From Amoebophrya sp. A120 (Eukaryota; Sar; Dinophyceae; Syndiniales; Amoebophryaceae), in NCBI GenBank assembly GCA_905178155.1, contig CAJINV010000017.1, positions 860,722 to 924,721 of the forward strand: 64,000 bases of DNA, in the 5' to 3' direction. The notes beneath the pieces are model-generated. The model saw only the letters and a program-made list of their open reading frames with translations. It made no database searches and had not been told where the DNA came from. Below are positions 22,601-33,344 of this stretch, piece after piece (the stretch's first letter is position 1; each line of letters starts with the position of its first letter). The translations under genes were made by a program, and so were the position numbers.

Positions 22601-23769
22601 ACAACTTTTTGGTTTTGCACATTCATATTTGCACCCCTGGCTACTGTTGATGTGTTTTTCACATTTGTTTCCGTACACGCACGTGGGCACGCTGTTTTTC
22701 ACCTGTTTCTACTACGGCGCCGTGTTGGCGGACCTCTGCTGGCACATGAACTTGCCGCTTTTGGTGAACGTGAAAAATGTCTACTGCGACGGTGTCTTTG
22801 ACCTGTGCCATGTGGGCCATAAGAACCTCTTCAGGTATAATATTACAGATGACCATTTTCATTTGAAGATACGGATTTCATCATCGCATTTTTTTGAAGT
22901 TCTCTATGTCGAGCCTTCTAAAAGTAAGCTGCGCACCAAAAACCACAGCCATAAGTATCAAAATCATGATAAAAATCAATAAATCTGTTTCCAAAATAAA
23001 AAGGTCTGCTCTGAAGTACGGGAATCGGCTGTTTGTCGGCGTGTGTGGTGACGCAGACTGTGCGAACTACAAGCGACCGCCGATTATGTCCCACGCAGAG
23101 AGTTATGCAGGGGAAATATCTTCGAAGATCTGGGTCATCTGGTGGAACAAAGCAAACTGGTTGTAATGCATATTGATGTCAGGAAAGAATAAGAACATGA
23201 GTTGTAGCAGCACTAGATTTGAAGGTACTTCAGTCGAATAAAGCCGACTCAGTGGAGATTGCGAAAGAATGCCGCTATGGCGCTCTCTCATGTTGCAAAC
23301 CCGGAACTGCTTCGTCAGTTGTGAAAAAAAATAAGCTTGTCATGCTTGGTCACAGCTCACAGAAATTGAAATCCAAAATTTCAGTTTCTCGAAAATCTTA
23401 GTTAGAATAATGTTGTTGACAAAGAACGACCCAGGTGACGTGAAGATCTTTGTCCTTCTTGATAAGCAGTGTCGCGAAATTATGGGGTGCAAGGCGGTCA
23501 CTCGCGTGATCCCGAACGCGCCCTGCTTCGGACTCACCGAGGAGTTTTTAAGGCAGCACCGGATCCACATCGTGTGTTGCGGCTCGGAGTACGTGGAACG
23601 CTTTCCGGACCCGAAGGACGATCCGTACTACCGCGTGCCACGGGAAATGGGCATCGCCCGTCCGCTACCGAGGTACCAATCCCTGTCTACGTCCGACCTG
23701 ATCCGGAGGATACAGAGCTTAACCAGGGCGGCCGACGAGAGAAACGACAAATCTACGGCGTCTTCGTGA
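19601..23769 (+). CDS. CDP-alcohol phosphotransferase-like domain fused to cytidylyltransferase
   Basis: Predicted 653 aa (1962 nt) from exons 19601-20017, 20348-20396, 20672-21017, 21161-21298, 21490-21628, 21844-21928, 22183-22363, 22628-22834, 23004-23098 and 23465-23769. Residues about 110-490 look like a choline/ethanolamine phosphotransferase: SERIAPNLLCLLGLL, TPLTFLFKHICDTL, many helices, and near the end VEALFMTVVTTDIVLAKMAKR and ADLCWHMNLPLL. Residues about 497-640 are a cytidylyltransferase: VYCDGVFDLCHVGHKNLF (HxGH), NYKRPPIMSHAE, VIPNAPCFGLTEEF, and RYQSLSTSDLIRRI (the RTxGISTSD signature). Both parts lie in one uninterrupted exon (22628-22834), so the fusion does not depend on splicing guesses. 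The first domain would use the CDP-alcohol the second makes, but its catalytic motif is degenerate. The choline versus ethanolamine substrate cannot be decided. GT-AG introns 21018-21160, 21629-21843 and 22835-23003 alternate with six introners. Confidence 0.85.
20023..20347. mobile_element. Introner, TIR family 5 (TATCAAAG.GAAAAAT)
   Basis: This 325-bp element starts TATCAAAGTGAAAAATCCCC and ends AATTTTTCCCTTTGATA. TIRs extend to CCCCATAC. Perfect TSD TACGT lies at 20018-20022 and 20348-20352. Excision gives QNWYVVLQYDD in frame. Confidence 0.95.
20402..20671. mobile_element. Introner, TIR family 2
   Basis: This 270-bp element starts TATCAAATGCAAATATGTCT and ends AGACATATTTGCAATGCATA. Perfect TSD TGTCC lies at 20397-20401 and 20672-20676. 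Only a 49-nt exon separates it from the previous introner. Confidence 0.95.
21304..21489. mobile_element. Introner (decayed)
   Basis: This 186-bp insertion starts TATGCGTGTTATGC and ends GACGTATGTGCATA. Flanks AGACC/GCAAC are weak. Excision with 5 nt joins ITLMK to QQLYRTQQEQ in frame, and the downstream exon ends at a proper GT donor. Confidence 0.6.
21934..22182. mobile_element. Introner (decayed TSD)
   Basis: This 249-bp insertion starts TATGCGAATGAAGAAATAAA and ends TTATTTCCACTTCCATA. The TIRs match with small gaps. Flanks CAGTC/GTTTA are weak. Excision with 5 nt leads in frame into LTEPATSFSATSMNP. Confidence 0.65.
22369..22627. mobile_element. Introner, TIR family 7-like
   Basis: This 259-bp insertion starts TATGCATTTTTGCAAAAGTT and ends TTTTGCACATTCATA. 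Flanks TCTGT/TTTGC match 3 of 5. Excision gives KRDLHPWLLLMCF in frame. Confidence 0.78.
23104..23464. mobile_element. Introner in cytidylyltransferase domain
   Basis: This 361-bp insertion starts TATGCAGGGGAAATATCTTC and ends GATCTTTGTCCTTCTTGATA. Flanks AGAGT/AGCAG match 2 of 5. Excision joins IMSHAE to QCREIMGCKAVTRV, matching cytidylyltransferase order. Confidence 0.75.
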
Positions 23770-24439
23770 TAGCGATCACGCAGCTTCAAGAGCTGTCAAC
23801 ATGCCGTAGGTGTCGGTTCTTCCCGCTTGCCCCTGCTACTTACATAGCTGCAGCGCTGGTCGGAGGACGCTATTATTGTCAGTTTAAGTAAAATATTTGT
23901 CTACTGATTCCTTCGATTTCGCCTTTGTTCATGTTCAATTCATGTCGCCGTGGAAAGTGCGAATTTTTACGCAAGCGACTTTCCTAAATGATCGCGCTTT
24001 GCCATAACTATACAACAAGAGAAACCCCCGGGTTGTAATATCGAGATCGACGTTATGGTCGCTGCCTCACGCAGCTAGCCTGAGGTACCAATGGCCTTCA
24101 TTTCATTTATTTCCAGCAAGAGGTGCTGGATCATAATTCTTTTTGTGGAAACAAGAGTACTATTTTGTACCGCGAAAGGGAATGAAACAGAAGATGAAGT
24201 GGGGTCAGTTCTTCTAATTTCCGTGTCGGTTCTTGACACTTACCTACTTACTTATTTTTCCCGATTCGGAGGTTGTGATCCTGATACTGATTTACAAGTA
24301 GGCGAATGGTACAATTCAGAAGCATCGTTCGTTTCTCTCTGTGTCAAATTCATATATCAAGATCTGCCCTCGAGGATCGATCGCGTCGATGCGCCGACTA
24401 TGAAGTACCAGGACCGGGGCTGTGGTATGAAATTTTAAG
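23770..24439. other. Region after the fusion gene, no supported gene
   Basis: An open stretch with ATG at 24091 runs to 24438 but shows no family features or convincing codon pattern. It could hold 5' exons of the small exon below. Confidence 0.3.
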
Positions 24440-24679
24440 AATTTTTTCATCCGGACGCTGGAGACCGACGCCGGAAACACCTTGAATCTCGGCTTTTACC
24501 TCGTCGTAGACTACATGTCCTCGTCGGAGTCAAAGAGCACGTTGCTCCTACCGGCATTTGTGTTTTTACTGACCATGGCAGAAACACTACTTCACATTCA
24601 CTTCTACAACCTGAACCCCGAGGCCGCGATGAGTATGATGAAACTTCAAATTCGCTCGAGCAACCTCGTTGCTTCCTAG
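24440..24679 (+). CDS. Possible terminal exon of an unidentified gene
   Basis: After a possible acceptor (TTTTAAG) the frame reads NFFIRTLETDAGNTLNLGF, a hydrophobic stretch LLLPAFVFLLTMAETLL, then NLNPEAAMSMMKLQIRSS to a TAG. Composition looks protein-like, but I cannot place the upstream exons or a family. Confidence 0.35.
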   Translation, partial: NFFIRTLETDAGNTLNLGFYLVVDYMSSSESKSTLLLPAFVFLLTMAETLLHIHFYNLNPEAAMSMMKLQIRSSNLVAS

Positions 24680-25775
24680 CACGTCAAACAACAACTTTTA
24701 TTTACTCCAGCCCGTTGTTGTTCTTTTTGCCGTTGCCCTGCTCTCCTGTAACCAAAGTGTAACCGATAGGATAACCACCCGCCCGTCCACCCATCTCAAA
24801 ATGATATTGATGACGAAGCCATCAAATACTTATAGCTATAGTACAACCTCCTCCTTGTCCTTCCTCGATGTTGTGCCTGCTGTTTCATTTGATGCACCTC
24901 CTTTCAAAAGAACGCCACCTCCACCGAGCTGAGTAAGGATGCGACCAGTAGAGGAAGTCGTGAAAGGAGTAAGTAGTGCTAGGGTCAAACGAATGAATGT
25001 AAACAGCGAGCATGGAAGCATCCCCGAGGGCGAGGACCGACCAGCCAAGAACTCGTTTTATGTTTGATTTACCCCACCAGCACCACAACCGCGCAACGAG
25101 AAGCTCCTACAGCCGCAAACCACAACTCCACAGTTCCGGCTATTTGAAGATGATTAAAACATCAGCCTCTACATTACGTTACCCAAAACTAAAGCTAAAC
25201 CCTCGCAATCGCATCAACCGAAATTTTACTTACACCTGCGCATCCCCTGCACTACCATGAAGACGACAACAAGCACAGATAGAAAAGAAAAACTTCCTCG
25301 CAACGTTACGGAACCACGATAGTGAGTTTCTTTGCTCTCCTAAGGGAACCAGCGTGTTGATGATGGTTGGCTGTACTATTACAGATCGCATTTCTCTATC
25401 ATGCTATCATGCAGCGCAGGTGTCGTGGCGACTCCTGCACGGCGTCAACTGCTCAGCTGGTTGTGAAAGATCGTGAACGTCGTTGAAAAGCACGGAAGAT
25501 CATCCTCGTGGTTTTTTGTACATTTTTACAGTGGAAAAAATTATAACCGCTGAGTTTGATCTGAATAGGTATTGTTGGTTCCAATGTTTCAAGATTTCTG
25601 TCGCTGGTTCAGTGTGCTCTCCATCCCGCGGTAAATCATTGGATCTGAACCTCAAGCTTCGTGTTTCTATTTTTTAAGAAACAAGAAAAAGATACACATC
25701 GATAAGTCTGCGGGTGCTGGACGCATGGGCAGCAGAACTACAAGTATGCCTTGCTGAACCACGACAATTCCAAGA
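24680..25775. other. Intergenic region
   Basis: No gene, RNA or array is supported. It precedes the start of the large surface-protein gene. Confidence 0.4.
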
Positions 25776-28700
25776 ATGGAACGCACCGTGAAAAATGATT
25801 TCACGGGTGGCGGATCAAGATCATCACTACTTTGGATTTTCTTTTTTTCATCATTATCCGCTATCCTCCGCGATGAAGAGCAGGTTCTTGTCCATCCAGC
25901 CGTCGCCACCCGAGCCCCGCCACTCTTACCGGATGTGCTGACCCCCGACACACCCGTGCGGGTGGAGCTAAGCCCGGGCGACAGTGCGCAGTTGCACTTC
26001 AGGTGTCTGGGCGCACCCGCCGACGCGGAAATCTCGCTGGAAACCTTCGAAGAGAACGCCGACCCGGTACTGGTGCTGGTCGACCCCAATGCGCCCGCGG
26101 AACGCCTCTCCCAGGGGCTCGCTACCTCGTTTCAGGACTGGCTCGACGACAGCTCGCACGCGCACCGCGTGCGCGCCAAAAATGTGCCGTCTGCGGGGGC
26201 AAGGGTGCTGCTCGCGAATGTGAACCAGATGGCTGCAGTATCCACTCTCGGAGCAAAGGCTAAATACGTCTTCACCCGCGCACGACCATATTGATGATTC
26301 CTTTCATGCCAGCGAAGTACCCGATTTATCACGTCACGAGGTAAGAATATAAACTTGTGTGAAGTTTTTGTGATGTGGCAGCTTTATTATTGGATGTACT
26401 TCATGAAGATAAACATAAAGCCAGCCGGTGGCGGTACACTCTCAATCGCATCATCTCGTCACGGCGCTGAGGACGATGAAGGGATGAAGATAGCAGTACA
26501 ATGACAACTCGACGCCTCGTGCGTGTGGTCGTGGAGACGTGCTTTTTCCCCGGAACATGCCGAAGTGCTGGACGCGGAAGTTCGCATTCGTTGCTCCTAC
26601 CTATGCGTTGCAAAAGTATCGCACTAACGTGCTGGATAAAACTTGCATAATTTTAATTACGTAGAATTACGAATCTCAATCTTTTTTGACGAGACCAAAA
26701 CAAAATTTTTTCAACGTGCTGCGGATTCCGAAAAAATTACGCCATTTCTCTCATATGTGCATGCTTGCAATCTTCAGTACTGCGACTGCGATCATCTTTT
26801 ACACGTGAAGCTACCTCCTCGCGTACGACTTTCTGTTCTGGAATCACCTGCAATCCGACAAACTCTGCCCCGCCGGAAGAAGTACAACACGGTCTGGAGC
26901 TGCGAGTAGAACAAGCTTCTCGAGAGCATCTGCTGGAGAAGGCGGCGTTGCTAGTACTGCAGCCGCAGGGTGGAAAACAGATGCTGATTATGGCGTCGTC
27001 CTCAGTGCAGCGGAAGGATCTCCCGCCGTTGGATCCCCCCCGACCAGTTCCTTTTGTTCGAACCAGGGCACCTGCGAGGAAGATGGCATCTGCCGCTGCG
27101 ACGCTGCGCACACGGGCCTGGCGTGCGAACACGAGAAGCACGACTTGCTTCTCGCGAAGGGGGTGTACCCGATCGACAACCTGTGGTCGGGGCAGTACCG
27201 CTACTTTCGCATCCGCCTGCCGGAACGGTACCGCGGGGGCTATCTCGACGTCCACGTGAAGTCCACCTACCCAATCGCGGTTCTGTACAGCACGGAGAAA
27301 TTTCCCACCAAGGCGGAATTTCAGGACAGCAACTTCGCGGAGTGGCTAATGCGCAAAAACGTGCAACATCTCCGATTCGCCATCCCGCCCAGCTTCGACG
27401 CGAGTGAGGAAACGAACAACGGGCCTTTCACACATGACATCAAGGATTTTGATCATCATGATACCGCTCCTGACGGTGACGAGCGGCCTTCTGTCGATAG
27501 CTCGGTCATGATGCAGTGCCCTTCGGAACTGGATTTCGTGGACGAGAAGACGGGCGGTCGGGAGATGTGTCCGGGTATTAGAATGAAGACCAGATTTTCA
27601 ACCGCTATCAAACACTCCGTTTTACTCCTGCATGTTTTTTTTTGCTTGTGATGCATGACATTTTTCATCCGTAATATTCGTCCGAGAAGAGAAGAGATTC
27701 GTTTCAGGACTCAGGCCGAAAAGAAAATTTCGGATGCTCTTGAAATGGAGTAAATTCGACAAGCGCCGTGGCACTACCGCCGCAAACAGAAGAAGAAGGA
27801 TGAGTCAGCCTCCCTCATGCTCCGACTTACATTTTTTGTAAAGCCCCCCTGGATCATCTTGATCCTCATGAGCGAAAGCGGTTCCTTTTATTTCTGTTCT
27901 TCTTCCATACCGCATCCGTTCGGAAAAGTCAAGTACTGCGAGGACGAATGCATGAAGTGCGTGCAGTGCAACGCCGAGGTACCCAGCAGCGCAGCGGGAC
28001 TAGGTGGACAGGAACCTGCCCTGCCGGGTTCGACACGGTCGAGCGCGCCAGACCTGGGCAGTGAAAGCAGCGCAGAGGATGAGGCCTTGGACCAGCACGC
28101 GCCGTACGACCGGACGGCAGGGGACACCGCACTGCGAGGCAGGCAAAGGCGAGCGGTCCTCAGGGACCTCCTCATTCGCCGTCGCAGTGGTCGGGGCTTG
28201 CGGGGAGAAGGAGGAGGACAGCGACAAGATGAATTCAATGCACCGTTCTCCTCATCCGCCGCCCCCACTTGCGGCTCCCCAGCCAACAACAAGGCCTGTG
28301 CCATGTGCATCGAGTGCGTGCCAGTGCTGCAGAAGTGCGGGAAGAACCTCAGCTGCCGAGACGACACGATCTCGCGTTCCTGCTCCCAGAATTGCGCCAC
28401 GTGCAGCACGGAGTGCGCGGTGGCGAACGAGCGAGAATGCGAGCAGTGCGGCTGCTGCAAGAAGTGCCTGCCCTGGGGCATGGTGTGCGCCGGCACGCCG
28501 CTGGAAAGCGCCACGGTGGCGGTGCCGGAGGAATATGCGTACTTGGCTGTGTACAATCACAGATTGTACTACAGTGACCTGGGACCGAGCGCGCGACTCG
28601 AAATCGGGATCGAGGTGGTGGAAGACGTGGACTGGCTGCGCATGTTCAACGACAAGTCGACCGCGTCTTCTCGTAGTCGCACGGTCGTGTCGAGTGTCAT

Positions 28701-31618
28701 GAAGGAGGACCTCCTAAGCGGTGATCAACAAGGCGCCAATAACGGCCGCACCGACGGCGCAGAATGGCTCTCGAGACTGTACAACCCGTTCGAGTCTATC
28801 TCGCAGCTGGAACATGTACACCAGCAGTACGCGGGTGATTTCGTGTATGACATCACAATCGGCACTGACGGGGGCGGCGGTGGAGAGAACATGGCAAGAA
28901 CTACGGAACAGGGAGGAAATTCTGTCGAAAACGATGAAGCCGCATCTTCCCTGTCCTCGCAGGAGTCTCGCTCTTCCTCCGCATCATCTGCTGTGATTCC
29001 CGCGGTGGAAACTCAAGCTGGAGCATCTTGGTATCAAACAACGAATAGCAGAACCGGCGGCACGGACGTGAACGTGTACCGGGATCGCGTCACCCTGATC
29101 CGCCTCCACAACCGAGACGAGCGCTCCGGGGTGAAAGTCAGCTTTCTGGACAGCGACCCGGGCAAGGAGCTCATCCTGCTCTTCTCGAACCAGGCGGCGC
29201 CCAAAACGTTGTTTGACTTCACGTTTGCGGCCGGAGCGGACTCGGCGTTCCCGGAGTCCGCCTTTGGTGGGTCGGACGCCGCCAGCTACAATCCCGACGA
29301 GGCGTCTTTCTTCACCCCGCCGGATTCCGCAGAGGATTTTGCGCAGAAACCGTTGCTGCAAAAGCAGCCCTTTGTCCTGCCCGCCGGGGGGCGGAAACAG
29401 GTTTGGTGTGCGATTTTTTCGCGGAGGAACGGGGCGATCCGGATGTTCTTTGAGGGCACGGAGTACGTGGACCCGGGAAAAGAGTCGACGGTTGCGAGTG
29501 TCATCTCGCTGCTTCTCAGCATCACCTTCTGCGTCGGGTTTTTCCACTTACTGCGGCAAACCAACTCCGTGCGCTCGTTTCTGGGCGAGGTCAGACTACG
29601 GGAAAGTACAATGATACAACAAGGAGCAGGCGGCCCGCTGCACTTCCCAGAATCTGTATCTGGCCAGCAGCTGCTCGGAGGCAGCAGCAGCAGCAGCAAT
29701 TCTCGTAGTTTCGCTACTACTACAAACACCCCCGGTGAGCAGGGCGGAACTTCGACCAACATGTTTTTGGATTTGTTTTCGGAACAACGCGGTCGGTCGT
29801 CCACTTTTCTATCTGGCATCCTTGCCAGCGGCGCGGCCGGCAGCTCTCCTGGCGCTGGGGCGGATGAGCAGCCTCTAGTGGCGGAGGCACGACAACCAGT
29901 GCGAAACGGAAAGAGATCGGAAGCGACCCGACGAGAACGGAATATCAAGAGCAGTGGCTCGTCGTCGTCCGCGTCAAGCACAATGTGTGAGGACGAGGCA
30001 GCGACGTCGAATTTTTCGTCGCATCGAAATGACCGATTTGAAGCAGGGCAGGACCAAGGGACGATGAACTCCTCAGAAGACGAGAACTTCACGCATGAGT
30101 TTGCGGATCCGCTGGAGGGCGCCTCGCCGTCCGACGCGGGACCTTTGTTTCAAACCCGAACCAACGCGAATTCAAACGTGTTTCCCCGGATCGTCTCCTT
30201 CACTACCGATCCCATCGCGGCGACTCGGGCGCTGCTTCTTGCCGGCCCGGACGCCGGGTTCGTATCCAGGAAAAAAACTGTGTCGGTGTAGAGCTGGCAG
30301 CACGAGATGAATTTTGATCTGTAAGTATGACAGAGGCCTTGTCATGCATGGCTAGTATGTTGTGGAAGCTCATAACGAAAAGATAAGATTAAGATGACTT
30401 CTTGGCTATCCGCCATGACGAGTGTAACCGTTTTGCTTTTTATTTTGCGGCACAATCATGTAGATCTAGATTTACACTAAAGAAGTAACACGGCATTTTC
30501 CTTACGATACTTTGGGAGCTATGAATATTATGCGGCGGAACAGCAACAGATGGAACAGGAGATGCAACAGCATATGAGACGAGTGCACAACTCCCGCTCG
30601 CCCACGTTTCTTATTTGTCATGCAAAAAGAAAAACCCAAATGCTCTTCCTGCCTTGTGGCCGCACTGCGTGCATGTCGAATTCCGGAAGCCCAAACAGGA
30701 GTACCACGCTCGGCGCATGGCCTTCTCATGCTTTGGATCCACGTGCAGTGGTTTTGGTAGGTATTGCTGTTCCTGTCCTACAAATGACAATGAGGGGGAG
30801 CAGGGGGCGTCGTCTTGCACTCTCATACAGCAAGCGAGCGCAACACAGACGTTGATCCAGCAGATGACAAACTTGTGGAATCGTGGATCTACAAGTTTGC
30901 TGGGAGATGCTGGTGGAATAGAGACGGAGTCAGGATTTTCCGGTTCGGGCCAACGTCTGCGGATGATATGCACCGCAAAAGCAGTGTACTCTACTCGTGG
31001 TCGTACTTCTAATCGCAATCACGCATGACAAATCTGCTTATGGTTTCCTACTTGAATCCGTATCACAAATTGTATATTGAAATTCATTTTTTTTCGAGAA
31101 AGTTTGTCGTGCGATTTATACTTTTCAACAAACTAGAAATGCGATGCTGCTTTTGCGATGCATAGATGTGGTCTACTCCCGCAGAAGATTTCTTTCCTGA
31201 CCAGGAGCGGGAGGACGAAGAAGACTACGCATCAAATGACACTGGAGAAAAAGATATGAAGACTAACGATCCTGATGAACTTCTCGAAGGCCGCACGGGT
31301 GCTGAGGACGAGGAGGTTGGAGCAGAGAAGACGAGGATGAGAGAAGCAGTGTCATCTTCAACCTCAGGAAACAATGAGATTAACCTTGCTGAACAAAAAA
31401 CCGGAGATCCTGTTCCTGGCATCAATAATTCTAGCGGTTCTTCCTGCGCCAGCTCGGGTTCGGAGGACCACGTACTCATTGCCACGCCTGCAGTTACTGT
31501 CCAGAATTTGAGTTCCTCCTCCTGCGAATCGCTGATCGACGAACACCAGAGCGCGGAGGATGAAAAACAGACAGCAATTCGCAGAGCCGCCACCGATGAA
31601 ATAATTGGCGGTATCTGA
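25776..31618 (+). CDS. Predicted type I membrane protein with EGF-like and Cys-rich modules
   Basis: Predicted 1426 aa (4281 nt) from exons 25776-26219, 26318-26340, 26537-26596, 26811-27570, 27910-30257, 30510-30567, 30828-30961 and 31165-31618. The N-terminus has a hydrophobic signal-like core (SSLLWIFFFSSLSAIL). An EGF-like motif CSNQGTCEEDGICRC lies near residue 255. A Cys-rich region around residues 440-625 includes CEDECMKCVQC and CEQCGCCKKCLPWG. One membrane span follows (VASVISLLLSITFCVGFFHLL, around 29494-29560). The long acidic Ser-rich cytoplasmic tail ends ATDEIIGGI. Five introners interrupt it; the one at 30263 must be removed to pass a stop at 30289-30291. The first two small introns (26220-26317 and 26341-26536) are the least certain. 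The architecture suggests a secreted-pathway surface receptor or adhesin; the ligand is unknown. Confidence 0.68.
26602..26810. mobile_element. Introner, TIR family 7
   Basis: This 209-bp element starts TATGCGTTGCAAAAGTATCG. The right end is degenerate (CATCTTTTACACGTGAAG). Perfect TSD CTACC lies at 26597-26601 and 26811-26815. Excision gives RIRCSYLLAYDFLFW in frame. Confidence 0.85.
27576..27909. mobile_element. Introner in surface-protein gene
   Basis: This 334-bp insertion starts TATTAGAATGAAGACCAG and ends TTCTGTTCTTCTTCCATA. Flanks CCGGG/CCGCA match 3 of 5. Excision joins REMC to PHPFGKVKYC in frame. Confidence 0.72.
30263..30509. mobile_element. Introner containing an in-frame stop
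   Basis: This 247-bp insertion starts TATCCAGGAAAAAAACTGTG and ends CGGCATTTTCCTTACGATA. Flanks GTTCG/CTTTG match 3 of 5. The long ORF otherwise stops inside it (TAG 30289-30291). Excision continues into GFGSYEYYAAEQQQ. Confidence 0.68.
30573..30827. mobile_element. Introner, TIR family 3
   Basis: This 255-bp element starts TATGAGACGAGTGCACAACT and ends CTTGCACTCTCATA. Perfect TSD CAGCA lies at 30568-30572 and 30828-30832. Excision extends the Gln-rich run EMQQQASATQTL in frame. Confidence 0.93.
30967..31164. mobile_element. Introner, TIR family 7
   Basis: This 198-bp element starts TATGCACCGCAAAAGCAGTG and ends GCTGCTTTTGCGATGCATA. Flanks GATGA/GATGT match 4 of 5. Excision gives QRLRMWSTPAEDF in frame. 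Confidence 0.87.
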
Positions 31619-32406
31619 CGATAAAGGCGAAGTGGGTTCTGTATACGAGCAGAAGGATCAAACACCACCATGAAATCAACCTGGAACAAGAAGAACAAAA
31701 ATAGATGCGCGGGTCGTGAATCAGAGTCAGAGAGCTAGAGATAGTTGCTTATATCTTGCTTCACAACTGCGACTGCTTCACGATTTTTGTTTGTCGCAGT
31801 CGCGATTGCCCCCGTCGCGAGCGCCCACGACCAGACGTGTCGTCTGTTGTACTACTTGTAGATCTAGATCTAGGTGTTGTAAGTAGACGTAGATCCATAT
31901 GATCATGAAAGAGTTGTTTCGTGAACTAACGACGTGGTAAACCAAGTCGTCCAAGAAATTGTTTGTTTTACTCTCGGTGACGGTGTTACGTCTACGTGCT
32001 TATCGTCATCCTCTTCGTCAATAGAGTTCTGTCGGTAAAAGAGATAACATTACTTTCGCCATTTTGTATACACGAACTACGGCAGGAGAAAGTGCGCAGT
32101 GTATCGGTCTTTTCGTTCTGCTTCTGGTCGTTCGGAAAAATCGTGAAGAGCAAGCGAGTTCTTATTGAAGTATCCGTCTCCGAGTTGGAGCCGGAGTCCG
32201 TCGGTGATAGGAATACGTCGTCAGGATAGACATCGTCCACCAGAAGCTTCAACACGCTTGTGCTGCAAAGACGAGGCAGTTTCGCAGGCGACGCAAACAT
32301 AAACACTTCAGCACTTTTGTCGGTCCGTGGTAGAGCAAGTGCCGCTCCTCGTCGTCGAGTTTCGTACATAATTAGAGCGGGGTAACAAACCTCCCACCAG
32401 AAGTTG

Positions 32407-32454
32407 CAGGCCAACTTCCCATCCACCCGGCCGGGTGGATGGGAAGTTGGCCTG
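32407..32454. repeat. 48-bp perfect palindrome
   Basis: The sequence reads identically on both strands without a spacer, centred at CCCGG/CCGGG (32430/32431). No mismatch occurs until 32406/32455. Confidence 0.97.
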
Positions 32455-32485
32455 GTTGGCCTGTCCGCGTCGCCCGCCCACCCCC

Positions 32486-32593
32486 GAAGTTGAAGACGAC
32501 TTAAGTGAGTAAACAACAATATAGTGATGCGAGTTCTCTTTTCTAACTCGCATCACTATATTATTGTTACTCACTTAATTCGTCTTCAACTTC
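32486..32593. repeat. Long inverted repeat (about 50-nt arms, 9-nt loop)
   Basis: Arms 32486-32535 and 32545-32593 are complementary apart from a single-base indel and one substitution, separated by CTCTTTTCT. It resembles a foldback or miniature inverted-repeat transposable element and lies 32 nt from the perfect palindrome. The flanks share no clear duplication. Confidence 0.9.
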
Positions 32594-33344
32594 GTGATGA
32601 TTAGTTAATGCAGTTATTAAACATGGTGCCTCTGTATGTACCTGTTACTGTTTCTCCCCTTTGTGCTTGAACGCTTCCAGATCCCTGTCCCAAATAAAGC
32701 TGCGACTGCCCCCCATTAGTTTGCAACTTTTACATCGGAAGTCGGCCTCTAAAGTTAGTAGAAGATGAAGAACGAGAACTACAACTACTGCAACGACTTC
32801 AACCGCAACTGCTTCCAACTCTACGCATAAAAACTAAGTACACTGCAGCAACTCTTGAGGAAGTGAAAGAGATAGAGCAGCGCTGTCTTTGTGTTTTGAG
32901 CATCACACTACACTCAACACGGCGTATTGCCGACACTGACTTTTTTCCGGAGAGCAGCCGGGTGCGTTTTTGCTTTACGTAACAAGATGATGAAACCGAA
33001 GGCGCAGTAAATAGGGTGAAGGAGCAGAAGGAGAAGCAAACGCAATCAGCTACACTCCAGGAACCAGCACCACCCCCAGAGCCGCTATTCTTAGCATTGC
33101 TGCGTACCAGCCTCGGTCGGTGGGACCTTCTCGTATCGGCAAGATCATCCGCGTGATAGTTGAACACTTCGATAGTTTCAGGAGTACGCCGGACGAAAGG
33201 CAAAAACAATCCATCGCTCAGTCAAGAAGCAAATTGCACTTGGCTTGCGCCTAAGAATAAGAAACATAATAAAAAAGGATAAGGTCCTCGTAGTGGAGCG
33301 ACATCACACCAGCACACGATCTCGATCACGTTGCCGACGAGTGA

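Larger units (their letters stand above)
31619..33344. other. Intergenic region with palindromes
   Basis: No supported gene. It holds a 48-bp perfect palindrome and a long-arm hairpin, listed separately. Confidence 0.45.

Noticed and set aside
24091-24438. 115-codon ORF with ATG start
   Set aside because: Mixed composition, no family features, and no good phase link to its neighbours.
30289-30291. TAG as the end of the surface-protein gene
   Set aside because: It lies within an element with recognisable inverted ends. The downstream frame continues through two more elements, one with the perfect CAGCA repeat.
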